From Amoebophrya sp. A120 (lineage: Eukaryota; Sar; Dinophyceae; Syndiniales; Amoebophryaceae), in contig CAJINV010000011.1 in NCBI GenBank assembly GCA_905178155.1, positions 1,385,216-1,449,215 of the forward strand: 64,000 bases of DNA, in the 5' to 3' direction. The translations under genes and the position numbers were made by a program. The notes beneath the pieces were generated by a model, which was not told the DNA's origin, did no database searches, and saw only the letters and a program-made list of their open reading frames with translations. This document shows, one piece after another, positions 34,401 to 45,461 of the stretch. How positions within the stretch are numbered: the first letter of the stretch is position 1; every line of letters starts with the position of its first letter.

Positions 34401-34862
34401 ACAGCATGACAGATCTGGCTTTCTACCTAATTCCCCATGACAGGTTTCGTTCTTCCTTCGTTCTGAAAAAATTTGTGATGCAGCTTATTCCACTAGTACG
34501 ATATTTTTGCAATGCATAAGAAGCAGTTGGGCACCCTGCGGATCAAGTACCTACAGGACGCTCTTGACAAACTCCCGGGTGGAAAAGGCGGGTTTTACGA
34601 GAAGCTCCGTCCCTGGTTTTTGGCCTCCACCAACACGGACAAGGCGGATGCCCTGATCGCCCAGCAGAGTGCGCCCCTGCTCTCGGCCAGTCAGAAGAGA
34701 GCCAAAGAAGCAGAGCTGGCGAGGAGCAGTGGTTCTTCGGCTTCCACCTCCACCTCGGGCTCCGCTTCTGATCCGAGCGTCGGGCAAGGACAAGAGCCAA
34801 GAAAAGTGCTCGCGGAAAAGACGAAGGATGTAGCTGCTCCGGGAGCCAAACCTTTGCCGTAG
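31442..34862 (+). CDS. Unknown protein with Lys/Glu-rich C-terminal helices
   Basis: Exons 31442-32376, 32545-33610, 33775-33916, 34189-34355, 34524-34862 sum to 2649 nt (882 residues). Introns 1, 3 and 4 are introners; intron 2 (33611-33774) is an ordinary GT-AG intron, so both intron types occur in one transcript. The N-terminus has Met/Ala residues and basic residues and could be a targeting peptide, but this is weak. The middle is acidic and Ser/Thr/Gly-rich. Charged Arg/Glu blocks near 32100-32330 and 34190-34560 look like long helices. No domain recognised. TAG at 34860-34862 ends the frame. Confidence 0.78.
32377..32539 (+). mobile_element. Introner, family A (163 bp)
   Basis: Starts TATGAACTGCAAAAGTATCG and ends GATACTTTTGCACAGGATA. 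Perfect TCTGG repeats at 32372-32376 and 32540-32544. Confidence 0.9.
33917..34183. mobile_element. Introner, family B (267 bp)
   Basis: Starts TATCAAATGCAAAAATGTCT and ends in the inverse GCATTTGATA. Perfect GAAGC repeats at 33912-33916 and 34184-34188. Confidence 0.9.
34356..34518 (-). mobile_element. Introner, family A, reverse orientation (163 bp)
   Basis: Starts TATCATCTGCAAAAGTATCG and ends TTTTTGCAATGCATA. Flanks GGAAG and AGAAG match 4 of 5. The interior matches the inverted copy at 20847. Confidence 0.85.
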
Positions 34863-37238
34863 GAGGCACGAAACGCCTCCGAAAATTTCTGGTGGCGGCG
34901 TGGTGTGAACAGAACATCATCAGCGGGAGGTGGATGAACGATGGTGCTGCTAAAAAACAACAGCGAGCGGTGGGTGCTGAACCTGCGGAGTTGCTCACTT
35001 CTCTTCTTTTTGAGAGAATCTTTTTGTCAACGACAATTGAAAAAATAATGAAGCAAACAACATGTACGTCTTTGTCTTTCAAGTAGATCAAACGTCACTA
35101 CGGTTATGGGTAAGTAGCCATCGATTGGCGAATCGGGCAACTCTGTGATACGAAACGCCACAGGTGGCGCCCCTGCTTCTATTCTCCGAAATTGCGCTAG
35201 TACAATATGTAAACCAACGACATTTTGCTTTCTTCTTGAGCGCCAGTACGCTCGTAGTAATACATGAACAAAATTTTGCTACTAAGGTGAAAATAATGCG
35301 AGACATCGTGAAAAATATGTTGCAAGAATGTATCAGCCAGAACCGTTCTGATTTTTCACTGACACGCCAATCCTTTGCGAGTTGCCTGCGGGTGCAGAAG
35401 CGTCGGAGTTAAAAAAACGAAAATCTTGCTGTAGCGGCAGGTTGTATAAGGAAAAACTAGTACTAGCACACTTGTAGGTCATGTTGAGAATATTCTGACG
35501 TGATGAAGCTATACCAACACTTTTTTGCAAACTGCTATCCAACTGTAATGTAACCATACACTCAAATGAATATTCGCATTAGAAGTCGTGGGCTGGGAAA
35601 GAAATATAAATCAGACAGTAGCAGGCCACCCTTGTAGCGTCTTTGCGGTGCTGCTGCCTCACCACGAGCACGGTTCTCAGCGATCCTCGCGCAGCTGCAA
35701 AATGCCACTTCAATAATGCCCTTTTGTGCGATATCGAAACACACGACAGATGAATTTCGGGACATGTGGTTGTCTTTCGTTCCTTTGCTCGTTTTGTTGG
35801 ATGATAAACATAAAGCCGCTGGAGCAAGAAATAACGCCCTGCTGCTCGTCGGGCGACCAGAACCAGAAGATGTGTGAGGGAACCGCGTTTGATAATTTTT
35901 TAGGCGATATTGTTCTTTTTCACAGCAACGGGTCCTTAACGGCTAGACAGGGCTTTGCTTTCGAAAAGTCGCAACAACTGTTGCGACATCGGTCCCGAGT
36001 GTGAAGATTTTCAGCTTGTCGGTAGTTGTCTCGTTTCGTCGTGCGACGTAAACGTATATCGCGGTCGGTTTTGTCGTGGTTCGATTGTAAGAGGAGCTAA
36101 GTCTTCGGTTTTGTGTCGTCCGCCCTGAATGCAAATACAGCTGATCGTGTATATTTTGGTCGCGTATGAAATCCAACCTGATGCGCCGCTTATGAATTTC
36201 GTTTAATTGCGAAGCATCCTTTTATCTCTCGGTACAACTACAGTAACCGCGCTACGAAAATCGGCGCCCGACGTCGTGCTACAGCAAGTGCAGTCGTTGT
36301 TAAGTATGATGTTTAGGTGTACTTCAATGAGGTGGCTTCTTTTTTTTCACTGCTATCGGTCGACGTGCAAGCAAAAGCGTAAAGTATTTATCAAGCGAAT
36401 GCAAAATTTCGGTATTTTTTGCCTGTTCGCGGCGATGTAGCAAGTGTGGTCGTGGTCGTGCTTCTTGTCCTGCAACGAACCTGCTACTCGGTAACTACAT
36501 ACCGTATGTTGCATGGTTTGTAAACATGTAAAAGTAAATCTCCGACGCAAACGTAATATTAACGTTTCTCCTGATTGTTCTTTCACCCACACAGAACCTC
36601 TCCTGATGTGTCGTGAGTGAGGTTGTTACGTAATGGGTACAATATTATCAATCTTCATATAACAGAAAGAATGCATTCGTTTTCTCATCTTGTTGACGTA
36701 GAGGAGTAGAATCATTTTCATCATGCGTTTCTAGTTTGTCTCTGTCTCATTAACCCGGTTTATTTTTTCTCGAAGGACATCAGCGAAAAATCGCGTAGTT
36801 CTCGTGGACTCTGCTTCCGCTACTTAACTCACTCCACGCTTCTCTTCACCAGGCAAAATGACACTACCGAGAAACGGACGAGCCGTCGTGGGAGCGCTGA
36901 CCGCATTTTTTTCTTCAAGTTCTTCCCTTGACGGTATCGGAAGGAAAAGTCTGAGTGATGTTTTGCGGACGAAACTACTGCTAGGTATATAGAAAAAAAT
37001 ACACCAATGGTCGTGGGTTTCCGTAGAGGACGACGCTCACGTGATTTATAATGGTGCGATGCTCATGCAATCGCAAACAGCAACAGGACGCCACAAAAGA
37101 TAGAAGCGGGTCAGTCCAGATTCAGATAGAAAGAGAATAGAGGTGATTGCCTAAGCCTATGTATACTGTCTCTAAACATGGTTATGGCGAGGTGGGCAGC
37201 TGCATCCATAACCATATTCATTCGAAATTTTTGTTCTG
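34863..37238. other. AT-rich intergenic region, no gene supported
   Basis: About 2.4 kb with many short ORFs on both strands, none with a domain, signal peptide or intron signature. Probable boundary between the two parts of the gene cluster. Confidence 0.55.
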
Positions 37239-38803
37239 ATGTTACATAGGCCTGCAACCACAAGCAGCGCCAGTCCTCAAGAGGTCACTCAGTTCCCTTC
37301 CATAGAACGGAAAGGCCCTGGATCTTCTGCAAGCGGCGCGCACCATTTCCAGCTTTTCGTTGTGGCCGTAGAAGAAACGAAGATGAAGACCACGAAGACC
37401 AAGTGCAGCGACGACAAAGATGAGAAAAACAAAAAATCCAAGAAGAAAAGCAAAAAAGACGAAAAGGATGACGAGGACGAAAAAAACAAAAAACACGACA
37501 AAAGCCTCGGATGCATCGACTGTGAGAACGAAGACGACGAGGAGGGAAGTGGATCGAGCCCATGGAGGTATTGCAATAATTTCGGTCCTATGCATTTTTG
37601 CAAAAGTATCTATCGTACTAGTAGTGATTGCATCTTCACAAATTCTGGCAAGAAGAACACGTAAGATTTGTAAATGTAATGCTGATGTATAGATAGGAGA
37701 TCTTTCTTGCATGAGTGACTGCAAGATTAACAATAAGTACGAATCCGACACTTTTGCAAAGCATATGCCCTCCCGGCTGGTCCGAAAACGAGTGGCGCGG
37801 CGATGGCACTCAAGACGCCAAGAACGAATGGTGCGCACAGGAGCTATGTCTAGTGCAAACATGTGGTTTGGGTCCGGAACGTTTTTGCGGACGTTTAGAC
37901 TTATAATCTATGCAGCTTAAGCGTTTGCATGAGCATGACTCAGGAGGCTTGCAAGGCCGCCTCAGCATCTTCACCAGGAAGAAGTTTTCAGGACACGACT
38001 CGTCCATGCCTACTATCCTGCATGCGAAATCGGCCATTGTAGTTCCGGCGACCAGCAAAACTGGGTACAACTAGCTTTTGGTGCTCTTGCACCACAGAAG
38101 ATTTCTCTGTCCTAGAGATCAGCTAGCATCCGATTCCGAGATTCGCACTCTACTACTTTCAGACCCAGACACTGTATTTGCAATGGATATGAGGTGAATG
38201 GAAGCAAAGACGCTAATGTGAGATGGCGGAAAAATTCACCCACGAAACTGAAAGTCGAGGAGACGCTTCTCGACTCGAAAGTCAAAAACGCTTGCTGTCA
38301 AGAGGGTGGGCGCTGGAGCTCGAAGAATAAAAATAACAATAGCATTGATCCGCAAAGATCTTCGACTTCGACGAAGGTGCTGGCAATCGAAGATCGGAAA
38401 ACCTCGGAAGCCTTCCTGTATGTTACAGAAAAGTACTTACACCCATATCGGAAAAAATTGAGTCTGTTGTGCGGATTTTTGTTTCACACACATGGTCTTT
38501 GTCTTTCTGGCTGTTCAACATGACAAACTTTTTCTAAACTGCATAATCCAAGCTTTTTCTGAACTGCATGACAATCTCTTTCTGTAAGTAATTACTGAAC
38601 TGCATAAAAGAAACTTCATCCAGCTGCAGCTGCATGAGAGAAATAGTAGACTTCCATGTTTCTCGTGGTCTCCCCATGACAGAGTTTTCCGTTTCTATGG
38701 GTGTACTTTTCTGTAGAGTATCCTCGAAAAAGCAAAAGCCAGTGAAGATGACTCGGCCTTTCTGGAAGTGAAAGGAGGACGCTGGGCAGTATCTCTCCCG
38801 TGA
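37239..38803 (+). CDS. Cys-containing protein with CC/FL module, probably secreted
   Basis: Exons 37239-37588, 37771-37901, 38195-38418, 38726-38803 (260 residues). All three introns are introner-like; the middle one is weak. Order: Ser-rich start, a Lys/Asp/Glu-rich stretch (37380-37500), a Cys/Trp domain (CIDC, then a WC...LC...TC...FC spacing) spanning the first junction, then NACC, and finally two Ala-Phe-Leu-Glu motifs (EAFLEK, SAFLEV) in the last exon. The same CC-then-FL order recurs in the genes at 40.4, 47.0 and 49.9 kb. No clear signal peptide is visible, so an upstream exon may be missing. No known family. Confidence 0.62.
37589..37765 (+). mobile_element. Introner, family A (177 bp)
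   Basis: Starts TATGCATTTTTGCAAAAGTA and ends CTTTTGCAAAGCATA. Flanks GGTCC and TGCCC match 3 of 5. Removal joins two Cys-rich frames. Confidence 0.78.
37902..38189. mobile_element. Probable degenerate introner (288 bp)
   Basis: The right end has the family B inverse (CAGACCCAGACACTG) through GGATA; the left end is divergent. Flanks AGACT and TGAGG share 2 of 5. Kept because the TAT...ATA rule gives the needed frame and removes a stop. Confidence 0.55.
38419..38720. mobile_element. Introner, family E (302 bp)
   Basis: TIRs: TATGTTACAGAAAAGTAC at left; GTACTTTTCTGTAGAGTA at right (ending GTA rather than ATA). Flanks TCCTG and TCCTC match 4 of 5. Confidence 0.78.
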
Positions 38804-40390
38804 AGAAACTGAAGATGATTTTTGATTCTTTTCATGAATTTGATTTTGCCTATTGTCTCAAATTCTCTTTTTTATATTTGCAACGCATTTCTATTTCTGT
38901 TGTATTCTTGTCTTCTTCACGCTTGTCTTCACTTCAATTTTCAGTTTGCACACACTGAGGACGAGGAAAGTCATCAAATTGAAATTCGTCCTGTGCAGAA
39001 AAGAAGAATCGCAAAGAAGAAATTCTCCAACATCATCAGTGAGTGAAGGGCCGATTCACCGCGTCACTATGAAATTTTTTATCTGAGTTAATTCATCTCC
39101 GTAGCTTCACGATACCTCCACAACTTCAGTATTGCATTTATTTTGCATTTCCGTTTTGATTTTTCATTTTCGTAGAGTATTGATTTGATTTCAACGTAAT
39201 AAAATGACTCTGCTTGTTATTGTTGTAACCTTACCACGCATGCCAATTATATCATTTCATTTGACAAAGGTCGCTTTATTGCATTCTGATTCTTTCACCT
39301 TCACACAGAGGTAGCACAAGAGATGCCGCGTGCTACATGATGAACCATCATCCTTACGACCGACCCCTGATTCGTCTGTAGTATAAAATAGGTCTAACTC
39401 TAAATACCTCGGTAGTAAAATAAGCTACGCATCGTTGACCTCGCTGAGCAGGCGGTTTGTTAACGCGTGTCGATAGTACCCGGCGGAAGATTGAGATGCA
39501 TTCGGTAGATTCTTTCTGCGCATCGGTTTTCGGTTTATTTTGCCGCGTGCAATGTAAATGCTCCTCGGTCCATCGTTTTACAGCTCTGTCTCCTCTTCAA
39601 CTGGAAGTAGGAGAGGTAGAACTGTCGATAATTAATTTTGAAGTTGTCGGTTCAGATTGGTTCGGCATAACCCGTCCAGCGCCGTCTAATCGGTTATTTT
39701 GCAAATAATTGTCGTCGGTAAATTGTCGTCGGTGGTCGTGGTCGATAGACAAAATATTCTGATAATTTCTTCCTCGACTTCTAATAATAATCCATCGGTT
39801 CTTCGTTGGGTTGCATTCGGTTTAATTTCCAGTCGTTTTTCCTCCTTGACCTTTATCATTTTCTGTTCGTCTTCGCATCATCTATCAAAGTCTGTACTTC
39901 ATCCGCATCAAGATCCGTTTCCCTTCCCTTGCAGGACCCATCATCTCGCACTACATCACAAAATTACACAAGGACCCGTCGTGATGTTGGCTCCACAACT
40001 TCCATCTCAAACTCAATCACTTATTATTTCCTCGTTTTGTTCATTTTTTTTGCATCATATTGCACCCGATGACTTACTTTTTCAAGTTGTTAGAGTATGC
40101 CTAAGCATGTCTTAAATTTCATCAAAATATGCCTGCGCAAGAACCTGTTCTAAATTACATCTCATCCCTTCGTTCAAGTCGGAGTAGTGGCAGGGTCGTG
40201 GTTCATCTCCTCCAGAGAGTCCAACCCCTCTTCCCCGTGAGAACTGAGAAGAGAGAAGAAATAGAGTAGTCGTATTAAGAGCATCAGCATCTTCAAAACC
40301 AGGTCCAGGCACCGAGGAAGTACGGACGCGCCGGCCGGACAACAGCGCAATCAGCAGCAGGTAGAACAATACCCCACTGCAGTACAACAG
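38804..40390. other. AT-rich intergenic region
   Basis: Pyrimidine-rich, many TTTCGGTT-like words, short ORFs only. No gene, repeat pair or hairpin that I can support. Confidence 0.5.
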
Positions 40391-42552
40391 ATGGTTCTGA
40401 CAACGCGGCACTGTAGAGGACTCTCCACTTGTACTTTCGACATGAGCGGCGCCCATGATGGAGGGATATCAAGAATCGCCGGCGCAAGAAATAAGATGCT
40501 GATGCTTCTGGTTGTGAGGTTGTTCCTGCAGTGTACAACAATTTTGCTCCTGCTCGAGCATGGTACCGTATTGGCGCTGAAACACACGGAGAAAAACATG
40601 CACGAAAGGACCGGCTTAGCCACTGCGACTGCTACTACGAAAACATCCGAATCGGAAGCCACCTCCACCGCGGAATCAGAATCCCACTCCGAATCTGCCA
40701 AAACCACAGAGGCTGAGGCTGAATCGGAATCCCACTCCGAATCTGCCAAAACCACGGAGGCTGAGGCTGAGGCGGCCAAGAAGGTGGGTTTATCCCAGAA
40801 CCAAGCTACACACCAGACGGGTGCCCACACCGGCGTCTCTGACTCGGTCCTCTCCTGCGGGGCTTGCTTGGGGCGTAAGGCCTCGTGCGCCGAAATTTCC
40901 GAGCAAGGCGGGAGCGATTTGTCGGAGGAGCACCGGAACCTGCTCTGTAGCAAAAATTACGGCGACAATGCCGTCTGGAATGACAAAAAGACGGTCGAGT
41001 TGACCGAACTGGACGACTTGATCGGGACAATATCCGAGTGCACAAGAACTGCTCTCCCCCTCGTCCCCCTCATTTTTTGCAATGCAAAATAGATACCAAT
41101 GCGTCCAAATCTGGTCGTGCCTCTAAGCGCAGTCTGCATGGCGACAAATTTTGGAGCCTCTGCCCCTTCAAACAGTTCTACAGAATTCGCGTGTAGTAGA
41201 TAAGATTTGTCATACGAGAGCCACCTAGTTTCTGGTGTCGCTGGTTGTGTTGCTACTCATCGGCCATTCAAATGAGGGGGAGCAGGCGGGGGCGGACTTG
41301 TGCACTGTCATAGAGAGTGAAAAAGAAAGACTATCGAGCACTCGCGAAGGCTTGCTGCTCGGCCACGGCGGCGGCCTCTTCTTCATCCTCGTCGTTTATG
41401 CATTGTAGAAAAGGATTAGGATTGTCACGCACAGTCACAGGGTCGAAATTGTACTTGTACCGTAGGGAAAAACTAGAGGTTGTTGACCAACAGACCTCCG
41501 AAAAATGCAGAAGCAGTCAAGAAGTAGTACTCAATGTTCTCTACTTTCACCGGCCAGGGAGTATGATATGAAAGCACCCACGTGGACGGGTTGGGAGATA
41601 ATCACGATGAAACTTCTATAAATCTAGCATGTAAAAGTTGATGTCTTCTACTTCCTTATCCTTGTAGTTGCGAGGTTGATATGGCTACCTGAATTGATTT
41701 TTTTCTCTCGTGACAGCGACCCTGGTGATATGATGACAATGCGTTGATTTTCGTGGTGCATAGATTCCTCCAGCAGTTCGTCGTTTCTCGAGAACCAGCA
41801 GGCGGTCACGAAGCAGGAGGTGAACAGGAAGCTATGAGAATGAAAAGCGTGTCCCATCTACGTCCCATACAGCGAAATGAAATTGTTTGTGATGCAAATG
41901 AGTCTCCACGACGTTTTGAAGATGCATGAAGACTTTGCTCTCGTCGCCTTACATAGAAGGAAAAATGCGTCGAGGACGCGTTTTTTCTATTTTCTCGTGG
42001 TCGTGAAGATGCCGTTGCCGTTCGGGCGTACTTAGGCATACTAGGTTCTACCAGCTCATCCCACATCAATGACAAATGTTCTTGCCTTTACAAGTGTGAA
42101 GCGGGAGCCCACCAACGAACAACACGGTAAATTCTTCCTCTACATTTGAAAAAAGGGATTTGCATTTGTGCTGAGCATTTTGAATTTCGATTCCGGGGAA
42201 GGTGGGGCGCTTTTGTTCCTTTCGATACTATATCAGATGCAAAAATGTCTGGGTCTGGAAGAGTGCGCCACTTGTCATGCAGCTTTTCCATGACCCATGA
42301 GGCTTGGAATGCAGGACCCAGCATGACAGATTCTGTGCGATCTCTCTCATGCCTGTCCTGCATGAGAAACTCCCTCCCGACTTGGTCAAAACTGGACGAC
42401 TCTTGGTAATCATGCAACACAGATTTTTGCATGCTTCAGATTTTGCATGACAAGTTGCATTCTTCCAGACCCAGACACTTTTACATTTGATATACTACCA
42501 GCAGGAGAGTTACAACCACGAGAAGCCGGCGGAGTTTCTGCATTGCTGCTAG
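40391..42552 (+). CDS. Secreted Cys-containing protein with CC/FL module; multi-exon
   Basis: Best model: 40391-41030, 41318-41396, 41768-41832, 42103-42143, 42499-42552, 879 nt (292 residues). The likely true start is ATG 40496, which begins a strong signal peptide (Met-Leu-rich, then LVVRLFLQ and ILLLL). Next comes a Glu/Ser/Thr repeat: two 45-nt copies around AESESHSESAKTTEAEA. A Cys domain (LSCGACL, ASCAEI, LLCSK) follows, then KACC, a Ser run and SSFLENQQ. Exons 3-5 rest on frame and short repeats and are less certain. An alternative uses exon sequence before 42230 and continues to 43516 after removing the 840-nt unit described below. The function is unknown; export is likely. Confidence 0.6.
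41031..41312. mobile_element. Introner, family D (282 bp)
   Basis: TIRs with GTGCACAAG and CTCCCCCTC words, inverse at right. Flanks GACAA and GAGAG match 3 of 5. Removal gives frame continuity. Confidence 0.72.
41397..41767. mobile_element. Probable introner (371 bp)
   Basis: Starts TATGCATTGTAGAAAAGG and ends TTTTCGTGGTGCATA. Flanks TCGTT and GATTC match at 2 of 5 positions. Length gives the required phase. Confidence 0.55.
41833..42102. other. Probable non-GT-AG intron
   Basis: Begins TATGAGAATG right after GAAGC (41828-41832); a second GAAGC lies at 42098-42102, preceded by TGT rather than ATA. The 270-nt unit keeps frame. Confidence 0.5.
42231..42492. mobile_element. Introner, family B (262 bp), possibly nested
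   Basis: Starts TATCAGATGCAAAAATGTCT and ends ACATTTGATA. Perfect TACTA repeats at 42226-42230 and 42493-42497. It may have landed inside an older intron (42144-42498). Confidence 0.85.
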
Positions 42553-43392
42553 GACTATACAAGTGCACAACTCCCCCTCCCCCTCGAAATATTAGTATTT
42601 GAATATTTATTTGGTTACCAAATAGCGCGCTTCTATGTCACCAAATAATGCGCTTGTATGTCATCAAATCGCGCACATTTCGACCCCAAATGCGGAGCGT
42701 TTGCGTTGCTTTTTGTGCGACCAAAAGCGTCGCAAAAGTTTGCACTCTCTCGCTATGCTGTGAAAGCTAATCGCGATGGTTTAGGCTCGCTCTCCCTCAC
42801 CAAAGCTGTCCACTTCCCCTCATGAGGGGGAGTGGGCCCATAGCATCGCGATTAGCGATCAAAGAGTAATATTTTTTGAGCTCATTTCCGAGGTCCCTAA
42901 AAAGTCCCTGATTTGACGACGCAAAGCCTCATGATTTGGCGAGCATTTGCCAGATGAAGTTTGGCAACTTATCAAGTTACACGCAGAAGAACGCCCGGCC
43001 TTCTCTTTTGGTTGCTGCCGTTTCCTTGTTCATTCCTGACGCAGTCATCTGGCCCCGATTTCTGCGCCAGATGTGCGGAGATCACAGGCCTCGTCCTCGA
43101 CTCGACCGGTCAAAGGCGTGAAGGCGCTCCGGAAGCGCGGGCTTTTGCTTCGCGTTTGCTGCCACCAAACGCAACATAATCGCTGCGAGCTTGGAGGCGA
43201 AATGTGCGCGATTTGATGACACAAAAGCGCATCACTTGGCAACATACAAACGCATTATTTGGTAACCAAAAAAAATTTGATATATTATGAAATAGTAATA
43301 TTTTGAGGGGGAGGGGGAGTTGTGCACTGTTATACTACCAGACGGAGAGTTACAACCACGAGAAGCCGGCGGAGTTTCTGCATTGCTGCTAG
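42491..43392. repeat. 62-bp direct repeats flanking a foldback element
   Basis: TATACTACCAG through TTCTGCATTGCTGCTAG is present at 42491-42552 and 43331-43392 with two mismatches. The 840-nt spacing is divisible by three. Confidence 0.9.
42556..43334. mobile_element. Foldback/MITE-like element, family D (779 bp)
   Basis: Terminal inverted repeats of roughly 140 bp: left arm from TATACAAGTGCACAAC and CTCCCCCTCCCCCTC inward, right arm its imperfect inverse through GTGCACTGTTATA. Arms share ACCAAATAATGCG-type words and CATCAAATCGCGCACATTTCG. The centre has no convincing ORF. It is the long relative of the family D introners at 41031 and 44891. Confidence 0.85.
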
Positions 43393-44807
43393 TACGACGA
43401 CGGTGTCCGAAGAATGTGGAGTCTGGGGGGTGAGCACGAAAATAAGAAGACCAATATCGAAGCTGCGCGATACTACCACCAGCACCACTTCCACAGATTA
43501 TTTGTACCTGTCTTGAGACGTCGGCCTCATCCACATTATTTACTTTTTTGTTTTCTTTTTACCTTTAATTTTGTTTTCATAGCATGTTTACATAACCACC
43601 TTAACCAGTCCTTTAACTTGAATATTTTGCACCATTTCAACATTCACATTTCAAACTAGAAGTACCGCAATTCTTAAACGTTTTGGCATCAAAGAAAAGA
43701 AATACTGAGAACTGTAGTAGAATGCCGATAAAATTAAAATACACCGACCACGTAAGTAAAGAACAACCAGAACAGAAGCACTAGTAAAGAGTTTCGTGAA
43801 CAAGTTGTGCAGACGAGGGGTAACAATTTCTTTCTGCACGCAGGAGCGCGACAACAAGAAGTACTACACTATTTTATTCGCCCAGAGAAGAACGAGAGGG
43901 CTTCTTTTCTGCAAAAGGAAATGCGTGCCCGTGCGAGCCTCTTGCGGGTGCGGCGTCGCGCGGTGGTGCTCGTGTCGGTTGCATTTGATACTGTAACTTT
44001 CGGAAGTGCAGCACCTGTTCCACCACACCCTCTGAAAGTAAGACGTTTTCCGAAAAACGACCTCAGATCGCGGCGGGCGAACGAGAAGATGAAAAGATTA
44101 CATCGTTGGCACATGATAGAATTGCAAAATAAAACGTTTGATGTGCTGTCGTCCATTCGGTTTCGCTGTATGAGCATATTCTTACCACCTGGTAGGGTTT
44201 TTCGGTTTGCTTTTTTTTGTTTTTTGTTTTTCGGTTGTCAGTATTTCGTTCAAGAAGTGCACCTGGATTCGGTTACGCCTCATAAGTCGTGATAGAGATG
44301 AATAAATCGGGACCGGCCTGCGATCGTCTAGACGACGTGGAAGACGACCACGTAAAAATACGGAGCCGCCGCGTTTGTGTAGCTCTATCAAAACACTAAA
44401 ACACACATCAACAAAGCATCACATGAATACACACATCAAAACACACAAAAGGACCCTTCTCGCCCGATTGCTTTTTGATGAAGCTTTAACTTGTAATATT
44501 ATCTTTCAAAGAACAAGCCATGCATTTTTTACGCCTAATATAGATGGGAAGACCCAAGAAATTGAAAAAAGAACCTGCATCTTCTCAAAGTAATTGCAAG
44601 AACCTACAGATGAACAAGAAGTGTCTGGATAGTCTACAACTATAATTAACGGTAATTATCTGGTCGTGCTCCTTATTCTCGTCGTCATTGCATCTCCGAA
44701 GAAAAGACTAAAATTTTCCTGATAACACGTCCCTTCACTGTACTGCCTGGCTCAGCCAGCACGAAGAAGGCAAAGCTTTTGCCGAAAACGCCGCAAGTAT
44801 CAGCCCC
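43393..44807. other. AT-rich region with one possible SFLQ-containing exon
   Basis: A frame at about 43807-44292 contains ERASFLQKEM followed by ARASLLR, like the FL motif of neighbouring genes, but has no start, intron or stop context I can support. An acceptor-like CACGCAG ends at 43850. The rest shows no gene. Confidence 0.35.
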
Positions 44808-45338
44808 ATGCTGCGACGAAAGGCAGGAGCTGCGCAGTGGTTGTTGCTGGGATCATGGTCCGGTTCTGTTTTCGGGGTGGGTGGCATCGGTATGAAAAGT
44901 AGAGTGCACAACTTCATCCCCACGTCGTGCCCTCAGTTGCATATTACTAATGGCTCTTTTCACAGCAAAAACAAAAGTGCCAGTAATGGTAAAGATGCAG
45001 GAGCTCCAGATGTGGTCGTGCGACAAAAAATTGCGACAAGAAGTACTTATTCTGTTATTTCGGAATTATTTTCCGGATCGCCCCCCTGCTCCTGTCAAGC
45101 GAGCAGAGCCAAGAGCAGCGAGAAGAAAAAGTGTGACAATTTGATATTTATGTGCATGACGAAGGTTGAGGGGAAGTACAAGTAGAGGGAATTTTTGTGC
45201 ACTCCGATAGAAGAAGCGGTGGACCACAGCACCAACTCGAACAAGGCACCTCGTCTCGTTCTTTATGATCCAAATAGGAAGGGTCGTGATTCTATGGGTG
45301 GCGATTCCTGTCCTGTAAGGCGCTCTCAAACTCGTTAA
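44808..45338 (+). CDS. Small probably secreted protein, paralogue of the 49.0 kb gene
   Basis: Exons 44808-44890 and 45215-45338 (68 residues). The N-terminus has a Met-Leu-Arg start, an Ala-Ala-Gln core and LLLGS, a signal peptide closely resembling that of the gene at 49004. After excision of the family D introner the two proteins also share Gly-Ala-Val-Asp at the end of the signal region, which supports the join. The mature part is short, basic and without a known domain. It ends at TAA 45336-45338; further exons are possible. Confidence 0.55.
44891..45209. mobile_element. Introner, family D (319 bp)
   Basis: TIRs with GAGTGCACAA at left and TTGTGCACTCCGATA at right. Flanks ATCGG and GAAGA do not match. 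Supported by frame and by the paralogue comparison. Confidence 0.65.
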
Positions 45339-45461
45339 GTACTACACTCGTCTCAACTGTTGTTACACGAATTTGCGATGCAAAACGAGCAAAAGTCGTG
45401 CAGCGAGGGAGCCTGATGCGTCGTCGTGTCCCGCATTTTCAAAAAAAATTCGGCACAGCTT

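Noticed and set aside
40351-40953. 200-codon minus-strand ORF
   Set aside because: Antisense to the signal-peptide gene at 40.4 kb; its Ser/Val/Ala repeats mirror the Glu/Ser/Thr repeat.
41333-41571. Reading through 41397 as the end of the 40.4 kb gene
   Set aside because: The read-through tail loses the Ser-rich character, and TAT...ATA excision restores a Ser run in frame.
42936-43245. ORFs within the foldback element
   Set aside because: Short, no transposase-like motif, and they overlap the inverted repeat arms.
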